Below, piece after piece: positions 20,770 to 32,410 of a stretch of 64,000 nucleotides of DNA. The stretch spans positions 29,890,001 through 29,954,000 of the forward strand of contig NC_056767.1 of NCBI RefSeq assembly GCF_018687715.1, given 5' to 3'. The position numbers were made by a program, and so were the translations under genes. The stretch's first letter is position 1. Each line of letters begins with the position of its first letter. The stretch comes from Carya illinoinensis. Lineage: Eukaryota; Streptophyta; Magnoliopsida; Fagales; Juglandaceae. The notes below the pieces were generated by a model. The model ran no database searches. It saw only the letters and a list, made by a program, of their open reading frames with translations, and was not told the DNA's origin.

Positions 20770-21344
20770 GTTGTGGTACGGGGCATACAATTACAACTAA
20801 AGTAGAAATGAGAAAGAATAAAAGAAATAATAAGGAACTCCAATTGTAGAAGAATTTTACTTATAGCAAAAGGATTACAAGAATTTCTCTCTTGAATAAG
20901 GAGAGCACAATTGACAATACCCTCTCTTATAAAAGGAGAAAACTCACTCTTTCTTATAAAAGGAGAGACAATATATAGGAGAAACCTCACTATTTTTCTC
21001 TCTAAAACTCTCTCTCTTTCTCTAAATTTTTCTTTCAAAATGGGATAGGTTTTCAAAAGCAAAAACATGTATTTATAGGAGTTAAAGGAGGTGGAAGATG
21101 GCGGAAGTAACTGGAAGATGGCGGAAGCAACTGGAAGATGGCGGAAACAAATGTGAACGCAAGCTTGATGTAGGTTGTCAACTAGCCACCATTTTTTACC
21201 CATAAAGGTGGCGGTGGAAGATAGCGGAAGCAAGTGGAAGATGGCGGAAGCAACTGGAAGATGGCGGAAGCAAATGTGAATGCAAGCTCAACTAGCCACC
21301 ATTTTTGACCCATAAAAGTCCATAAAAGTGGCTTTACCGCTACA
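20770..21344 (-). repeat. 3' LTR of the Tnt1-like element, main part
   Basis: This continues the LTR begun at 17335-17343. It matches the right LTR at 25433-25996 apart from a few substitutions and one extra 20-bp unit. It contains two small arrays of the unit CTGGAAGATGGCGGAAGCAA, a variable repeat within the LTR. The adjoining minus-strand purine tract AAGTGGGAGATA (21345-21356) is the polypurine primer. Confidence 0.95.
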
Positions 21345-21410
21345 TATCTCCCACTTAAAGTCACTTTTGTAATCCTTCTATCTTTTCTACACTTTCCATC
21401 TCCATGCCGC

Positions 21411-24400
21411 TTACATATCTGCTAGGCCTAAGGAGGATCGACACCAGATAAACTTGTCATTATTAATTGGCTTTGTTAATATATCTGCTAGGTTGTCTTT
21501 TGTATGGATTTTTTGTATATCCACACTTCCTTCTTCCACCTTCTCACGAACGAAGTGATACTGAACTCGTATGTGCTTTGTCCTTGAATGAAATGCTGGA
21601 TTCTTTGCCAAATGCAAAGCGCTCTGACTATCACAAAATAAATCAACCTTCTCTTGTACGTGTCCGAGCTCTTCCAGTAGCATTTGCAACCATATTGCCT
21701 CTTTGCTAGCTTGTGTAGCTGCGACATATTCTGCCTCCGTTGTAGAAGTAGCCACGATAGACTGCAATTTTGAAACCCAGCTTACAGCTCCTCCAGCAAG
21801 AGTAAACACATAACCTGAGGTGGACTTGCTCTTGTCAAGATCACCTGCATAATCTGAATCAACATAGCCTCTGACAGTAAAGTCTGATCCTTCATAACAT
21901 AATGCGACATTTGAGGTACCCTTGACATATCTCAGGATCCTCTTTACAGCACTCCAATGCTCTTTACCAGAATTCGCCATGTATCGACTAACCACTCCCA
22001 CTGATTGTGCAATGTCTGGTCTTGTACAAACCATAGCGAACATTAAGCTACCCACTGCTGATGCATACAGTACTCGAGACATTTCCATCCTCTCTGCTTC
22101 ATTGCTAGGACTCATACTTGAGGATAACTTGAAATTAATAGGAAGAGGGGTAGAAATTGGCTTACAATCTTGCATGTTGAAGCGTCGCAAGATTTTCTTC
22201 AAATAATTTTTTTGAGAAAGCCATATCTTCCTATTATTTCTGTCTTGGTAAATTTGCATCCCTAGAATCTTGTTTGCTGGTCCCAAGTCCTTCATTTCAA
22301 ACTCCCTAGCCAACTGTGCCTTTAAGTCTGTAATACGATCTTTGTTGGGGCCTGCTACCAACATGTCGTCAACATATAACAACAGAATAATGAAATTACC
22401 ATCACCAAATCTCTTGTATTAAACACAAGGATCTGAACTATGTCTGTTGTATCCAAGGCTCATGATAAAGGAATCAAATCTCTTATACCAACATCTCGGG
22501 GCCTGTTTGAGACCGTATAGAGATTTGTTCAACCTGCAAACCAAGTTCTCTTTTTCTTTTTCTTCAAAACCTTTTGGTTGGAGCATGTAAATTTCTTCTT
22601 CAATTTCTCCATGAAGAAATGCAGTTTTCACGTCCAGTTGTTCTAAGTACAAGTCAAATGTAGCACACATCGCAAGGACTGCTCGAACTGTTGAGAGTCG
22701 AACAACAGGAGAGAATATTTCGTTGAAGTCTATGCCTTCTTTCTGAGCGAATCCTTTCACCACCAATCTAGCACGATACCGCTCCACTTGATCATTGCCA
22801 TTTCATTTGATCTTGTAAACCCATTTGTTTCCGATGGCCTTCCTTCCTTGTGGTAGTGGTACAAGATCCCATGTTTTGTTTTTATGGAGAGCTTCAATTT
22901 CTTCTTGCATTGCAACCATCCACAGAGAAGCTTCTTGACTATTTGTAGCCTCATGAAAATTTGACGGTTCTCCATCTTCTGTTAGTAGACAGTATGCGAC
23001 ATTTCCCTCCATGATGTACTCTGAGTGCCAAGCTGGTTCTCTTCTCTCCCGAGTTGATCGTCGAACTTGTGGAATTGCACACTCAGCTTGTTCTTGTTCT
23101 TCGTGCTCTGATATTGCTTCAGAAGAATCTGGAACTTCTAATTCTTGTCTTTCTTCAACTTGAATTGTAGTAGTCTCTGGTTTCTCTTTTGAAACGCTAT
23201 CATTTTCTTTTTCTTGTACCTTATCTTCTACAAATACAACATCCTTGCTGATTAGCACCTTGCGGGCAGTGGGATTCCACAGGCGATACCCCTTGACTCC
23301 ATCAGCATACCCTAAGAAAATACATTTTCTAGATTTTGGATCTAGCTTTGATGTTTCTTAGGTGTAGTACATAACATAAACAGGACTTCCAAATGTATGT
23401 AAGTGAGAATAATCAGCTGGCTTATCAGTCCACATCTCCATCGGCATTTTCAGATCAATTGCGGTTGATGGTGACCGATTGATCACATAACAGGCAGTCT
23501 TGACTGCTTCTGCCCAAAATGACTTGGCCATTCCCGCAGTTCTCAACATCGCTCTTGTTCGTTCTAACAAGGTTCTGTTCATCCGCTCTGCTACTCTATT
23601 TTGTTGTGGAGTGTATGCCACCGTGAGCTGCCTTTTGATACCTTCTTGTTGACAGAAGCTATCAAATTCAATGCCAGTATATTCTCCTCCATTGTCTGTC
23701 CTTAAACACTTGATCTTCTTTTCAGATTCAAGCTCAACCCGCGCTTTGAATATTTTGAAAACTGGAAATACATCTGCTTTATTTTTTATTGGATACACCC
23801 AACATCTCCTGGAGTAATCGTCAATAAATGACACAAAGTATTTTGCTCCTCCTAGGGACAAAACTGGTGCTTGCCAAACATCAGAATGGATTAGTTCTAA
23901 GATAGCTTTACTTCTAGCAGAGGAACTACTGAATTTCAATCTGTGCTGCTTACTAGTAACACAATGCTCACAAAAGGGTAATGAAACCTTTTTGAGCCCT
24001 GGAAGAAGCTTTTGTTTAGCAAGAATCTTCAAACCTCGTTCCGACATGTGGCCAAGCTTACGGTGCCACATCATTGTTAATTCTTCTGCCGAACTTGCCA
24101 ACGCAGTGGATGCTTCTCCTTCTTGTTGTGTTTCTCCTTTAAGCATGTACAAATTTGCAGCTATATTTTCCGCTTTCATCATTACAAGCGCGCCTTTAAC
24201 TATTTTCATGATCCCATCTTGAATATGGGTTTTACACCCACTATTATCTAATTGTCCTAAAGACAATAGATTTTTCTTCAGGCCTTTCACATGTCGTACC
24301 TCCTGAATGGTGCGAACTGTACCGTCACACATCTTCAATTTGATGGTACCAATACCAGCAATCTCCAAGGCATGATCGTCTCCCATGAACACAGATCCTC

Positions 24401-25352
24401 CTGAGATAGGTTCATATTGATGGAACCATTCTCTCCGGGGAGTCATATGCCATGTTGCTCCTGAGTCAATAAGCCAGACATCAGCGAATCTTCTTCTACC
24501 TTCAGTAACTGTTGTTGCCTCACTGTATAAAATTTCACCATCATCTGAGGTGCTTGCTACACAAGCCTGAGCTTTTGACAACTCAGGGCCTTTTCCTTTG
24601 GCTTCTTCGTTCTTCTTGAGATGCCAACACTCCCTTTTGTAGTGCCCTTTCTTGCCACAGTGATGACAGTTGACATTCTTCTTACTTCTGGATTTTGATC
24701 TACTCTCATTTTGACTCCCACTGGGGCCACGTTCCATTGATCTCCCTCTCGTCATTACCAAAGCTTCGGCTTGTTGTGAACCTCCTGGTCTATCTTCTTT
24801 GCTTTTGCGCCGACTTTCTTCTTCAAGAACCACAGCTGCAATATCATCGAAGACTAGAACTTCAATGTTGTTGGTTAAGTTGATGATGAGTTGATCATAC
24901 GAATCAGGTAGACTTTGAAGTAGAATTTCAGCACGTTCACTCGTCTCTATGTTATGCCTCATTGCTGTGAGCTGTGAAAATAAAGTGTTGAGGGTGTTGA
25001 TGTGGTCTGTCACCATAGTTGACTCCATCATCCGAAGGGTGTAGAGTTTTCTTCTCAAGAAAATTTTGTTGTATAGTGATTTGGCCTCGTACAATTTTGT
25101 CAGAGTATCCCATATCTCTTTTGCTGTCTTTTTCTCCGCCACACTTGACAATACTCCATCAGCTAGTGCTAGGTGCAGATTAGCAATAGCATTGCCATCC
25201 ATCTCGTTCCACTTGCCGTCGTCAGTGATCTCATCGGGCCTATCTCCAATTGCCGTCAAGCAATTATCTTTCCTCAAAATTGCTTTTATTCTCATTTTCC
25301 ACAATGAGAAATTACTCCCATTGAACTTCTCTATTTCGTACTTCGTCGCCAT
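21411..25352 (-). pseudogene. Tnt1-like gag-pol polyprotein, three nonsense codons
   Basis: The start is taken at 25352, where MATKYEIEKFNG opens gag; a frame 15 codons longer lies in the leader. In order are gag, the knuckle CHHCGKKGHYKREC, protease WLIDSGATWHMT, MWHRKLGH pre-integrase, integrase (HSDVW, DDYSR, RTDNGGEY, and PQQNRVAERMNR), RT (KWVYKIK, KTAFLHGEI, and LLYVDDMLVAG) and RNase H (DSDYAGD, TTEAEY, and RTKHI). The frame is continuous except for stops near 23358, 22803 and 22419. The first is consistent with CAA to TAA and the second with CGA to TGA, changes expected from cytosine deamination in methylated DNA. The encoded proteins would drive reverse transcription and integration of the element's RNA in cytoplasmic particles; this copy cannot. 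Confidence 0.92.
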
Positions 25353-25414
25353 TATTGAAGATGCCTCCTTTCCACTAACTGGATCTAACTGTAGCACGAA
25401 AACTGGCTATAAAC

Positions 25415-25432
25415 CTGATGCTCTGATACCAC
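25415..25432 (-). promoter_or_regulatory. Primer-binding site of the Tnt1-like element
   Basis: On the minus strand the bases read TGGTATCAGAGCATCAGG, complementary to the 3' end of initiator Met-tRNA. The site lies directly inside the right LTR and primes minus-strand DNA synthesis. Confidence 0.9.
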
Positions 25433-25996
25433 TGTTAGGAGGTTGTGGTACGGAGCATACAATTACAACTGAAGTAGAAATGAGAAAGAATAAAAGAAAT
25501 AATAAGGAACTCCAGTTGTAGAAGAATTTCACTTATAGCAAAAGGATTACAAGAATTTCTCTCTTGAATAAGGAGAGCACAATTGACAATACCCTCTCTT
25601 ATAAAAGGAGAAAACTCACTCTTTCTTATAAAATGAGAGACAATATATAGGAGAAACCTCACTATTTTTCTCTCTAAAACTCTCTCTCTTTCTCTAAATT
25701 TTTCTTTCAAAATGGGATAGGTTTTCAAAAGCAAAAACATGTATTTATAGGAGTTAAAGGAGGTGGAAGATGGCGGAAGTAACTGGAAGATGGCGGAAAC
25801 AAATGTGAACGCAAGCTTGATGTAGGTTGTCAACTAGCCACCATTTTTTACCCATAAAGGTGGCGGTGGAAGATAGCGGAAGCAAGTGGAAGATGGCGGA
25901 AGCAACTGGAAGATGGCGGAAGCAAATGTGAATGCAAGCTCAACTAGCCACCATTTTTGACCCATAAAAGTCCATAAAAGTGGCTTTACCGCTACA
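25433..25996 (-). repeat. 5' LTR of the Tnt1-like element
   Basis: A 564-bp repeat begins TGTTAGGAGG and ends CCGCTACA, followed by the CAAAT duplication. It carries the promoter for the minus-strand polyprotein by position. No TATA box could be assigned with certainty. It has one fewer 20-bp CTGGAAGATGG unit than the other LTR. Confidence 0.95.
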
Positions 25997-26001
25997 CAAA
26001 T

Positions 26002-26634
26002 TTTCAACCAATCACAATCCATGATTACAAACTGAATATAATATATACTAAAAGCAATAAATAGACACACATATAACACAAGATTTTAGAAACAAAGTGA
26101 AAAGATTTTAGAAGAACTCTTCAAAAAAAAAAAAAAACAACCATTTATGCTTAGTCATCATACACTCGACTCACTACAACCAATTTGGAGACCTAAACAG
26201 CCTTTGCGTAACTTAAATATGGCTTGGCTTGTAACTTTATCTGTGTGCTATATTCTTCTTCTTCTTCTTTATTTTTATTTATTTTTTATATAGGATAAAG
26301 TTAGTGGAGCAAATATTACAAGTAGGTATAACAGTATTAAAAAGTAGGGAGGGGTCTTTTCGACTAGTAATGTAGAAAGGAGGGGGTGTAAATGAACCAG
26401 TCTGTATGATTGCTCTCTCAATCCTCACTAGGCTAAACTTGAACCGAGCTCGACTCGTGAAATCAGATACCTGCGCGATTAGTAAATGATACATACTTGA
26501 TTAAACTCGACTCAACTTGATTAAGGCTCGTTAAGACTCGCTCATTCATGCTCGACTCGGCTTGGCTCAACTCAATTAGAGCTCATTCATAAATCATTGA
26601 ATATTTATAATTTATTTCTATATATTAGTATTAT

Positions 26635-26670
<36 letters not shown>

Positions 26671-26740
26671 GCTTCTACACATATTAAATTTAATAACATA
26701 AGCACGGTTACCTTTATAATTAAATATGTAGTATATAACC
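26002..26740. other. Intergenic with GAGCTCG-type repeat and microsatellite
   Basis: No gene. Sequence at about 26420-26590 is rich in CGAGCTCGACTCG, GGCTCG and CGGCTTGGCTC and resembles the block at 28975-29125, an interspersed repeat of unknown type. A dinucleotide run (AC)n-(AT)n occupies about 26634-26670. Confidence 0.6.
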
Positions 26741-28943
26741 TATGGCACCCCCAACTCCCACGTATGGAAATGCAGGAATCGTAATATCGAGATGATGACA
26801 ACACGGGTCACACACTCCAAATGACGAGTGCTAAGTGTGTGCACATGCAAAAAGTGTACAATGAAAATCACAGCGGATAAGTAAAAGAAGTCAACTATGT
26901 ACCAGCATTTTAAATACATGACTATGAAAATAAAAGCATTTCAGAAAATTATACAGTTATCCATGAAAATAAAATAAAAAATTCAAATACATTGACAAAA
27001 GGGAAACAAATCCCAAGGTCCAAAAACCGACCACATGTCACTCCTTCGACAGAGCCGATCCCTCAGGCCCAACTTCCTCATCTGCATCAAAATCTATAAT
27101 TCCATAAAACCGAACTGTAGGGTTCAAATACCACGTAAGATTGTGAATCCCAGTAAGTAATCAACCAAACAACTCACAAGATAAAAACACATTAATGCAA
27201 CTAACATATATGCGTGCACATGCTGAAACATGCATGAGACCAGAAACCATCATTTTCTCCAAAAATGACCATTATTCCAACGCAAGCCAAAAATCCCATT
27301 GGGCTCCAAAACATGCCATTAAATACCATCCGTAATTTTTTTGAAAAATGGCCCCACCATAAGAAAATGGTTCTCGTATCCATTAAATCACAGACCGCCT
27401 TTTTCCAGAAAATGGCCCAACATATCAATCACTGTAGGCGGAAATCGCAGGCGGGACTACCACCATTCCTATCGCCTACACTGTAGGTAGGAATCACAGG
27501 CGAGATTACCACCATCCCTGCTTACCACCATCCTTACAGCTTGCATTGTAGGCGAGAATCGCAAGCGAGACTACCACCATCCCTACCATATGCATCATAA
27601 GCGAAAATTGCAGGCGAGACTCTACCACTGTCCCTATTTACTACCATCCTTACAGTTTTTTTCCTCTCTTTCATTCCCTTCAATGCATTCATTACAACAT
27701 ACCCAAAATCCTTCCTTAACATGAAAATCTAGTTTTTAAACACGACACATGAAAAATGCATGCAAACAATATGTTTGATGTCATGACACAATGCAAGACA
27801 CATAAAAATACCCAACCATAGCACAACTCCACAAACTCCTTGGACCCAAAGCCCGGCACAACCAAATAGATTGCAGCAAATATGTTAGTATAAAAATACA
27901 TTTAAATCTCAATAAACTCTTTGGAAAATTTCATACAATGGCGAAGGAAAATCTAGAAGATCAAAGGTGATGCAAAAAGTGGCGGAACAACAGTGAAGCA
28001 GTGTTTTACAAAAGTTTGGTCGTGGGTCAAAAATAGAGAAATTCAAAGGGGAGCTACGGGAGGCTTGGGTTGGACATGAAGGAGCTTATGGAGGTCAGTG
28101 GAGTTGATGATGGTGGTTGGTGGCTGTGGATGGAGGTGCACGGAGGAGATCAGCCAACTAAAGTGGAGAATGGTCGTGGGAGAGTGACGGACGGTGAGGT
28201 CATGGTGGGGCGCGAGGTTGGCTAGGGGTGGTCACTTGTGGAAGGGGAATTTGTTGGTGGTGGTGCGGTGGCCAAGCGACGGCGGCAGAAGGGAAGAAAA
28301 ACCGTGGGTCTTGGTGGGTTTCGTGGGAGCAAACGGCTGCAAGTTAGGGGCTGAGTTAGGTGGTGGTGGTGGCATCGTTGGACTGCACACGATGGTGCAG
28401 AAAAAAAATAACCCAATCAGGCTACACACGACCAGCAGGGAGAGAGAGAGTGCGGGGAAGGGAGGCTGGGGTGGGGGAGGTGATGGGCTGGGTGGTGACA
28501 GCCGGTGGTGGTGCATGGCAAGGCTAGGTTGGTTGAAGGGGTGCACGGCTTGAGAGAAAGAGAGGGTGTCACATGCGAGGGAAACAGGGGAGGAGAAATA
28601 AAAAGAAAAGAAGAAAAAAGAGGAAAGGGATAAAGAGAAAGGGAAAAAGAAAAAGGTAGGGAAAGAAATAAAGTCCAGACTTTTCAACTCGGGATCTCAA
28701 AACTGATCCAACAAAAAGAATTTCAAAACGGCAATTTAAATAAAATAAAATAATTTAGAATAAAGATTAATTTAAATAATGAACAATATTTAATATCAAG
28801 AAAACACATTAAATTAAATTTCACAGTTAGAACTTGTAAAATAATACCGCATAAATCATCTAAAATTTAAAACGAGAAAGCCCATAATCTTAATTAATTA
28901 AATAATTACTTAATTAAAACACATGTAAATACAGGATATCACA
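26741..28943 (-). mobile_element. 2.2-kb LTR-like block, probable solo LTR
   Basis: The block begins TATGGCACCCCCAACT, ends GGATATCACA and is flanked by TAACC at 26736-26740 and 28944-28948. If the first TA is a mutated TG, the ends are TG...CA with a 5-bp duplication, as for an LTR or solo LTR. A polypyrimidine stretch on the minus strand (28560-28690) is the kind of leader found after LTR transcription starts and suggests minus orientation. No retroviral-type domains are found inside. The GC-rich frames at 28194-28687 are low complexity on both strands and I do not call them genes. Confidence 0.55.
27431..27655. repeat. Minisatellite, four irregular units
   Basis: Four units share TGTAGGCGRRAATCGCAGGCG followed by GACTACCACCATYCCT. 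They alternate between about 48 and 65 bp, the longer ones gaining a second TACCACCATCCTTACAG. The array lies inside the LTR-like block. Confidence 0.8.
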
Positions 28944-28974
28944 TAACCCAATTACTTATGCCTGGGAATATAAA

Positions 28975-29125
28975 TGAGCTGAGCTCGAGCAAGCATGGGA
29001 TGTGTGAGCTCGGCTCGTTCAAAAGATGAGCGAGCTTAGGCTCGGCTTGTTTTTAAGCCTGGCCTATGCGAAGGCTAGGGCTCAACTTGAGCTCGGTTCT
29101 ATTAATGAGTTGAGCTCGTTAATAG
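28975..29125. repeat. GAGCTCG-rich interspersed repeat
   Basis: The stretch is dense in GAGCTCGAGC, GAGCTCGGCTCG, GGCTCGGCTTG and GTTGAGCTCGTTAAT and resembles 26420-26590. Such sequences are common dispersed repeats in plants, often inside hAT-like MITEs. No terminal repeats or duplication could be fixed here. Confidence 0.5.
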
Positions 29126-29407
29126 AATTTTTTTTTTCAAAATAAATAATAAAAAATTAAACTAAATGCATTAGTAAAATAACAAATTAAAGAAAAGTTT
29201 ACATTATGAAGCCTTCAAGAGTACTATGCCTATGGTACATTAAATGACATTGGCATCCTTATGAAACAAGAGAATCAAAAAATACTTTACAACAAAAAAT
29301 TATGAAGCTTAGTATCTTAAACTTCAAAACAAAAAATGTGGAGTAAACTTGGTAAAGTCTTTAGTCTTCATAAATGGAACCAGAAATCTTGACACCAACT
29401 TGTTGCC

Positions 29408-30440
29408 CTGCATACACTAATACACTAAAAAATTTTAACTTATTTTTAATCCCTTACTCAAGTACTGTTAACTTAGTAATACTGTCAATGGATGTTTGGT
29501 AGGAATGCAAAACTTAATTTACCTCAACAATCAATGTCGTATCTCTTACATAGTTACACAGTACAATTATACAAGCAATCTGAGAAATAAATATGTGAAT
29601 CAAGGATTCAGATAAACATAGCAACTTAGCATGACAAAAGAAGATAAACCAGCAGGAAGTAGTAGGCAATAGGCATACACTAATACCACATGCAATTACC
29701 AAACAAGTTACCAAAATAGCCAGACAACAAAATCAGCCAAATAACAACAGTTACTAAAACAAAATCAGCATGACACAAAAAGATGAACTAGCAGGTAGTA
29801 GTAGGCAATATGCATACACAAATACCACATGCAGTTACGAAACAAGTTACCAAAACAGCTAGACAACAAAATTAACTAAACAACTACATTTACCAAAACA
29901 AAATCAGCATGACACAAGAAGATAAACTAGTAGGCAATAGGCATACACTAATACCACATGTAGTTACCAAATAAGTTACCAAAACAGCCAGACAACAAAA
30001 TCAGTCATACGACAGTAGTTGCCAAAACAAAATTAGCATGACACAAGAAGATAAACCAACAGGCAGTAGTAGTCAATAGGCATACACTAATACCACATGC
30101 AATTACCAAACAAGTTACCTAAACAGTCAGACAACAAAATCAGCCAAACAACTGCAGTTACCAAAACAAAATCAGCATGTTACAAGTTCACAACAATTTA
30201 CCAAATTTCAACAAAATCACAATGATAGGAAGTTAGCAAACTTCTACAAAATCTAAAATCACCATGATAGAAATCGGCAAGTTCCCAAACTTGAACAAAA
30301 TCACCATGACAGCCTGCATACACTGATACACTAAAAAACATTAATATCACTTTTAATTCCTTACATCATTACTTAAGTACTTTTAACTTAGTAACATTGT
30401 CAATGGATGTTTGGTAGCAATGCAAAATTTAATTTGCCTT
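29408..30440. repeat. ~139-bp minisatellite with duplicated flanks
   Basis: Units starting AGCATGACA at 29628, 29767, 29906, 30035 and 30174 give spacings of 139, 139, 129 and 139 bp, so about four full units and a partial fifth. Each contains GGCATACACTAATACCACATG, AACAAGTTACC and AGACAACAAAAT. The array is bracketed by two related sequences (about 29408-29525 and 30312-30440), each with GTCAATGGATGTTTGGTAG, so the array sits between direct repeats. No coding frame runs through it. Confidence 0.9.
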
Positions 30441-30668
30441 TTAAAAAATTTAAGAAATCTAGATGGTGAGGAGTTAGAACTTAGAAATTACCTAAACTAT
30501 CATAACTCATATCATCCCAAACAAAATCAGATAGAACAACCAAATTGTCCAAATTTTAATTATTTTAGAATATAATATATGTAACATTTAATATTTACTA
30601 TATAATAAATAATTATGATATATTATAATATATTAAATAACTAGAGTAGGGTATTTACATGTTTTGAA

Positions 30669-31320
30669 ATAAAACATGTTTGAACAGTTATTTATAAAGT
30701 TCGAATGATATTAATTTCATTCCTTTCGTTCGAACGGTGTAACTTACTGTTTGAATGGTATTACACATATAAGTTTTTGAACATGTTCATTTCTACGAAT
30801 GCTGCCGCACTTACAAACAAACATCTACTATTTTCACCATCGAATGTCGCCATTTAAAGCTGACGTCGTCGCTGTGAACGAACCCACATCTAAGCCTCTT
30901 CCTCTAAGTATCGGTACGCTCTTTTCCAAATCAATTTACCGTTTATATTTAGGTTTTTGTTGGATTATTTGTTTGGAATAGGATAGAATGATTTATCTAT
31001 CAATAGTCATCATAGATTTGTTTAAATCCATTGAAGGAAGGTTTATTTATGATTTTAAGTTTTACTTTGCTTAAAAATGGATTCCATGGGTTTTCATTAT
31101 TGAGTTGACTCAGTGTCGTCATTGGTGCTGGGCGTTTGAATGGTACATGCCAAACAGGTTTGATTATCGTTTGAACATTGTTTTAGGCGTTCGAACGGAA
31201 ATAGCCAAATAGGTTGGATAACCATTCGAACACTGTTTTAGTGTTTGAACGGTACAAGCCAAACAGGTTTGATAGCCGTTCGAACACTTTTTCAGCTGTT
31301 TGAATGTTGTTTGAATGGTA
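30669..31320. repeat. Second field of degenerate GTTCGAACG repeats
   Basis: Motifs such as CGTTCGAACGGT (30727), GCGTTCGAACGG (31188), CCGTTCGAACAC (31266) and many one-base variants occur on both sides of a more even-composition stretch at 30790-30990. They match the subterminal palindrome of the CACTA element at 17344-20766. CACTA ends were not found, so this is probably one end of an older related element. Confidence 0.7.
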
Positions 31321-31629
31321 TAATTAAAATTAGTAATATCAGTGAATGTTTATTTTTATCCCATATTGTAGTTCTATCAATCTTCACGAGAATGCACATT
31401 ATATTATAATTAAATTAATATAGAAATTTATCACATTTTGTTAAATATTAAATTACTGTTACTATTAATACAATTAATATTAAATAATATGATATTATTT
31501 TTGTAAAATTTTGTTGTTCACAATGTCTTACTTTATTAAATTGCTATTCATAAATAATTTAGTGAATAGTTATTTATTATATTTTTATTGTTAATGTTAC
31601 ATATATAATTTTTAATTGTAAATTTAAGG

Positions 31630-32410
31630 TTGATTATAATGTCTTCTTCTAGGCCGGGACGTAAGCGACGCCATCCATGTGAGACAAGCATTACTCCAGG
31701 TAGGGAGAGGACTATTTCACTAGAACAACAAGTGAAGATTTTTGACTTCCAGAGTCTTGTCTGGGAGGATCATTCAATACCATTAGTCTTTAGCGATTGT
31801 GGTTGCAGACCTATCCTAGATGAGCGGGAAGAAGCATGGGAGATCGTGTCCTATATTGACATTGTTGTTGAGTTCTATAGACAGCTCGGTGATGCCAGCC
31901 CAGATGACAGAGGGGCGTACAGGATCTCTATCTTAGGAGTTCCAGTTGTATTTTTACCAGATGGACTTGCTGAACATCTCAGTATTCCTAGGCTACCAGA
32001 TGCATATCTGAACGTGGTGCCTGGAGAGTCTGATTCTTCAGTTGAGGCAGAGACAACTGAAAGACAAGGCATTAGTTTATATAGATGAGCTCGATGCCCC
32101 CACTGATTATAAGATGAGGGATTTGGTTGTTAGCCCAGATGCTCCTCTGTACGATGGGATGAAGAGCATCAAGCAGGCATATATATATATATATATTCTT
32201 TCTTCAAGATCTTGAATTTGATTATCGCCAACAATATTGACCCTCGGCAGTACAAGACAAAGATTGGCATTGATCGGATGAAATTTATGATATGAGTCAC
32301 TTGTGGCATTCCTATCGACCTAGTGGGGTATATATTGGATTGGATTCGATTAGAGTCCCAGTACATTTCAATGGATATACTGCCATTCGGGATACTGATC
32401 ACTCGATTTC
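31630..32410 (+). pseudogene. Plant transposon protein (Transposase_32-like), broken
   Basis: The 152-codon first frame (31630-32088; a second ATG lies at 31639) begins with SSSRPGRKRR and contains VVEFYRQL, YRISILGVPVVF, and LAEHLSIPRLPDAYLNV. These resemble the plant 'putative transposon protein' domain, in which a REFYxxL helix precedes a short strand and an LGxP repeat. After a frame change the sequence continues with RQYKTKIGIDRM, VTCGIP and SMDILPFGILITRFL, the expected C-terminal half. An (AT)n run at 32180-32197 and stops break it. It directly follows the GTTCGAACG repeat field, so it may be cargo of that CACTA-like element. The alternative is the extra reading frame of a Gypsy element. 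Confidence 0.5.

Larger units (their letters stand above)
17335..25996 (-). mobile_element. Tnt1/Tork-like Copia element with nested CACTA insertion
   Basis: The element starts TGTTAGGA, ends CCGCTACA and is flanked by perfect 5-bp duplications CAAAT (17330-17334 and 25997-26001). Its left (3') LTR is split by a CACTA transposon after nine bases and resumes at 20770. Right LTR, primer-binding site, gag-pol region and left LTR follow in minus-strand order. Without the insertion it is about 5.2 kb, a normal Copia length. The two LTRs differ by six substitutions that I count by eye plus one 20-bp repeat unit, about 1%, so it is fairly young. The polyprotein carries three in-frame stops. Confidence 0.95.

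Noticed and set aside
20550..21233. 227-codon minus-strand frame across the CACTA-LTR junction
   Set aside because: It joins CACTA terminal palindromes to LTR sequence and is an accident of the nested insertion.
28194..28687. Long overlapping GC-rich frames on both strands (119 and 151 codons)
   Set aside because: Low-complexity Gly/Trp/Arg or Pro/Ser/Phe translations of a purine-rich strand, with no domain or splice support.
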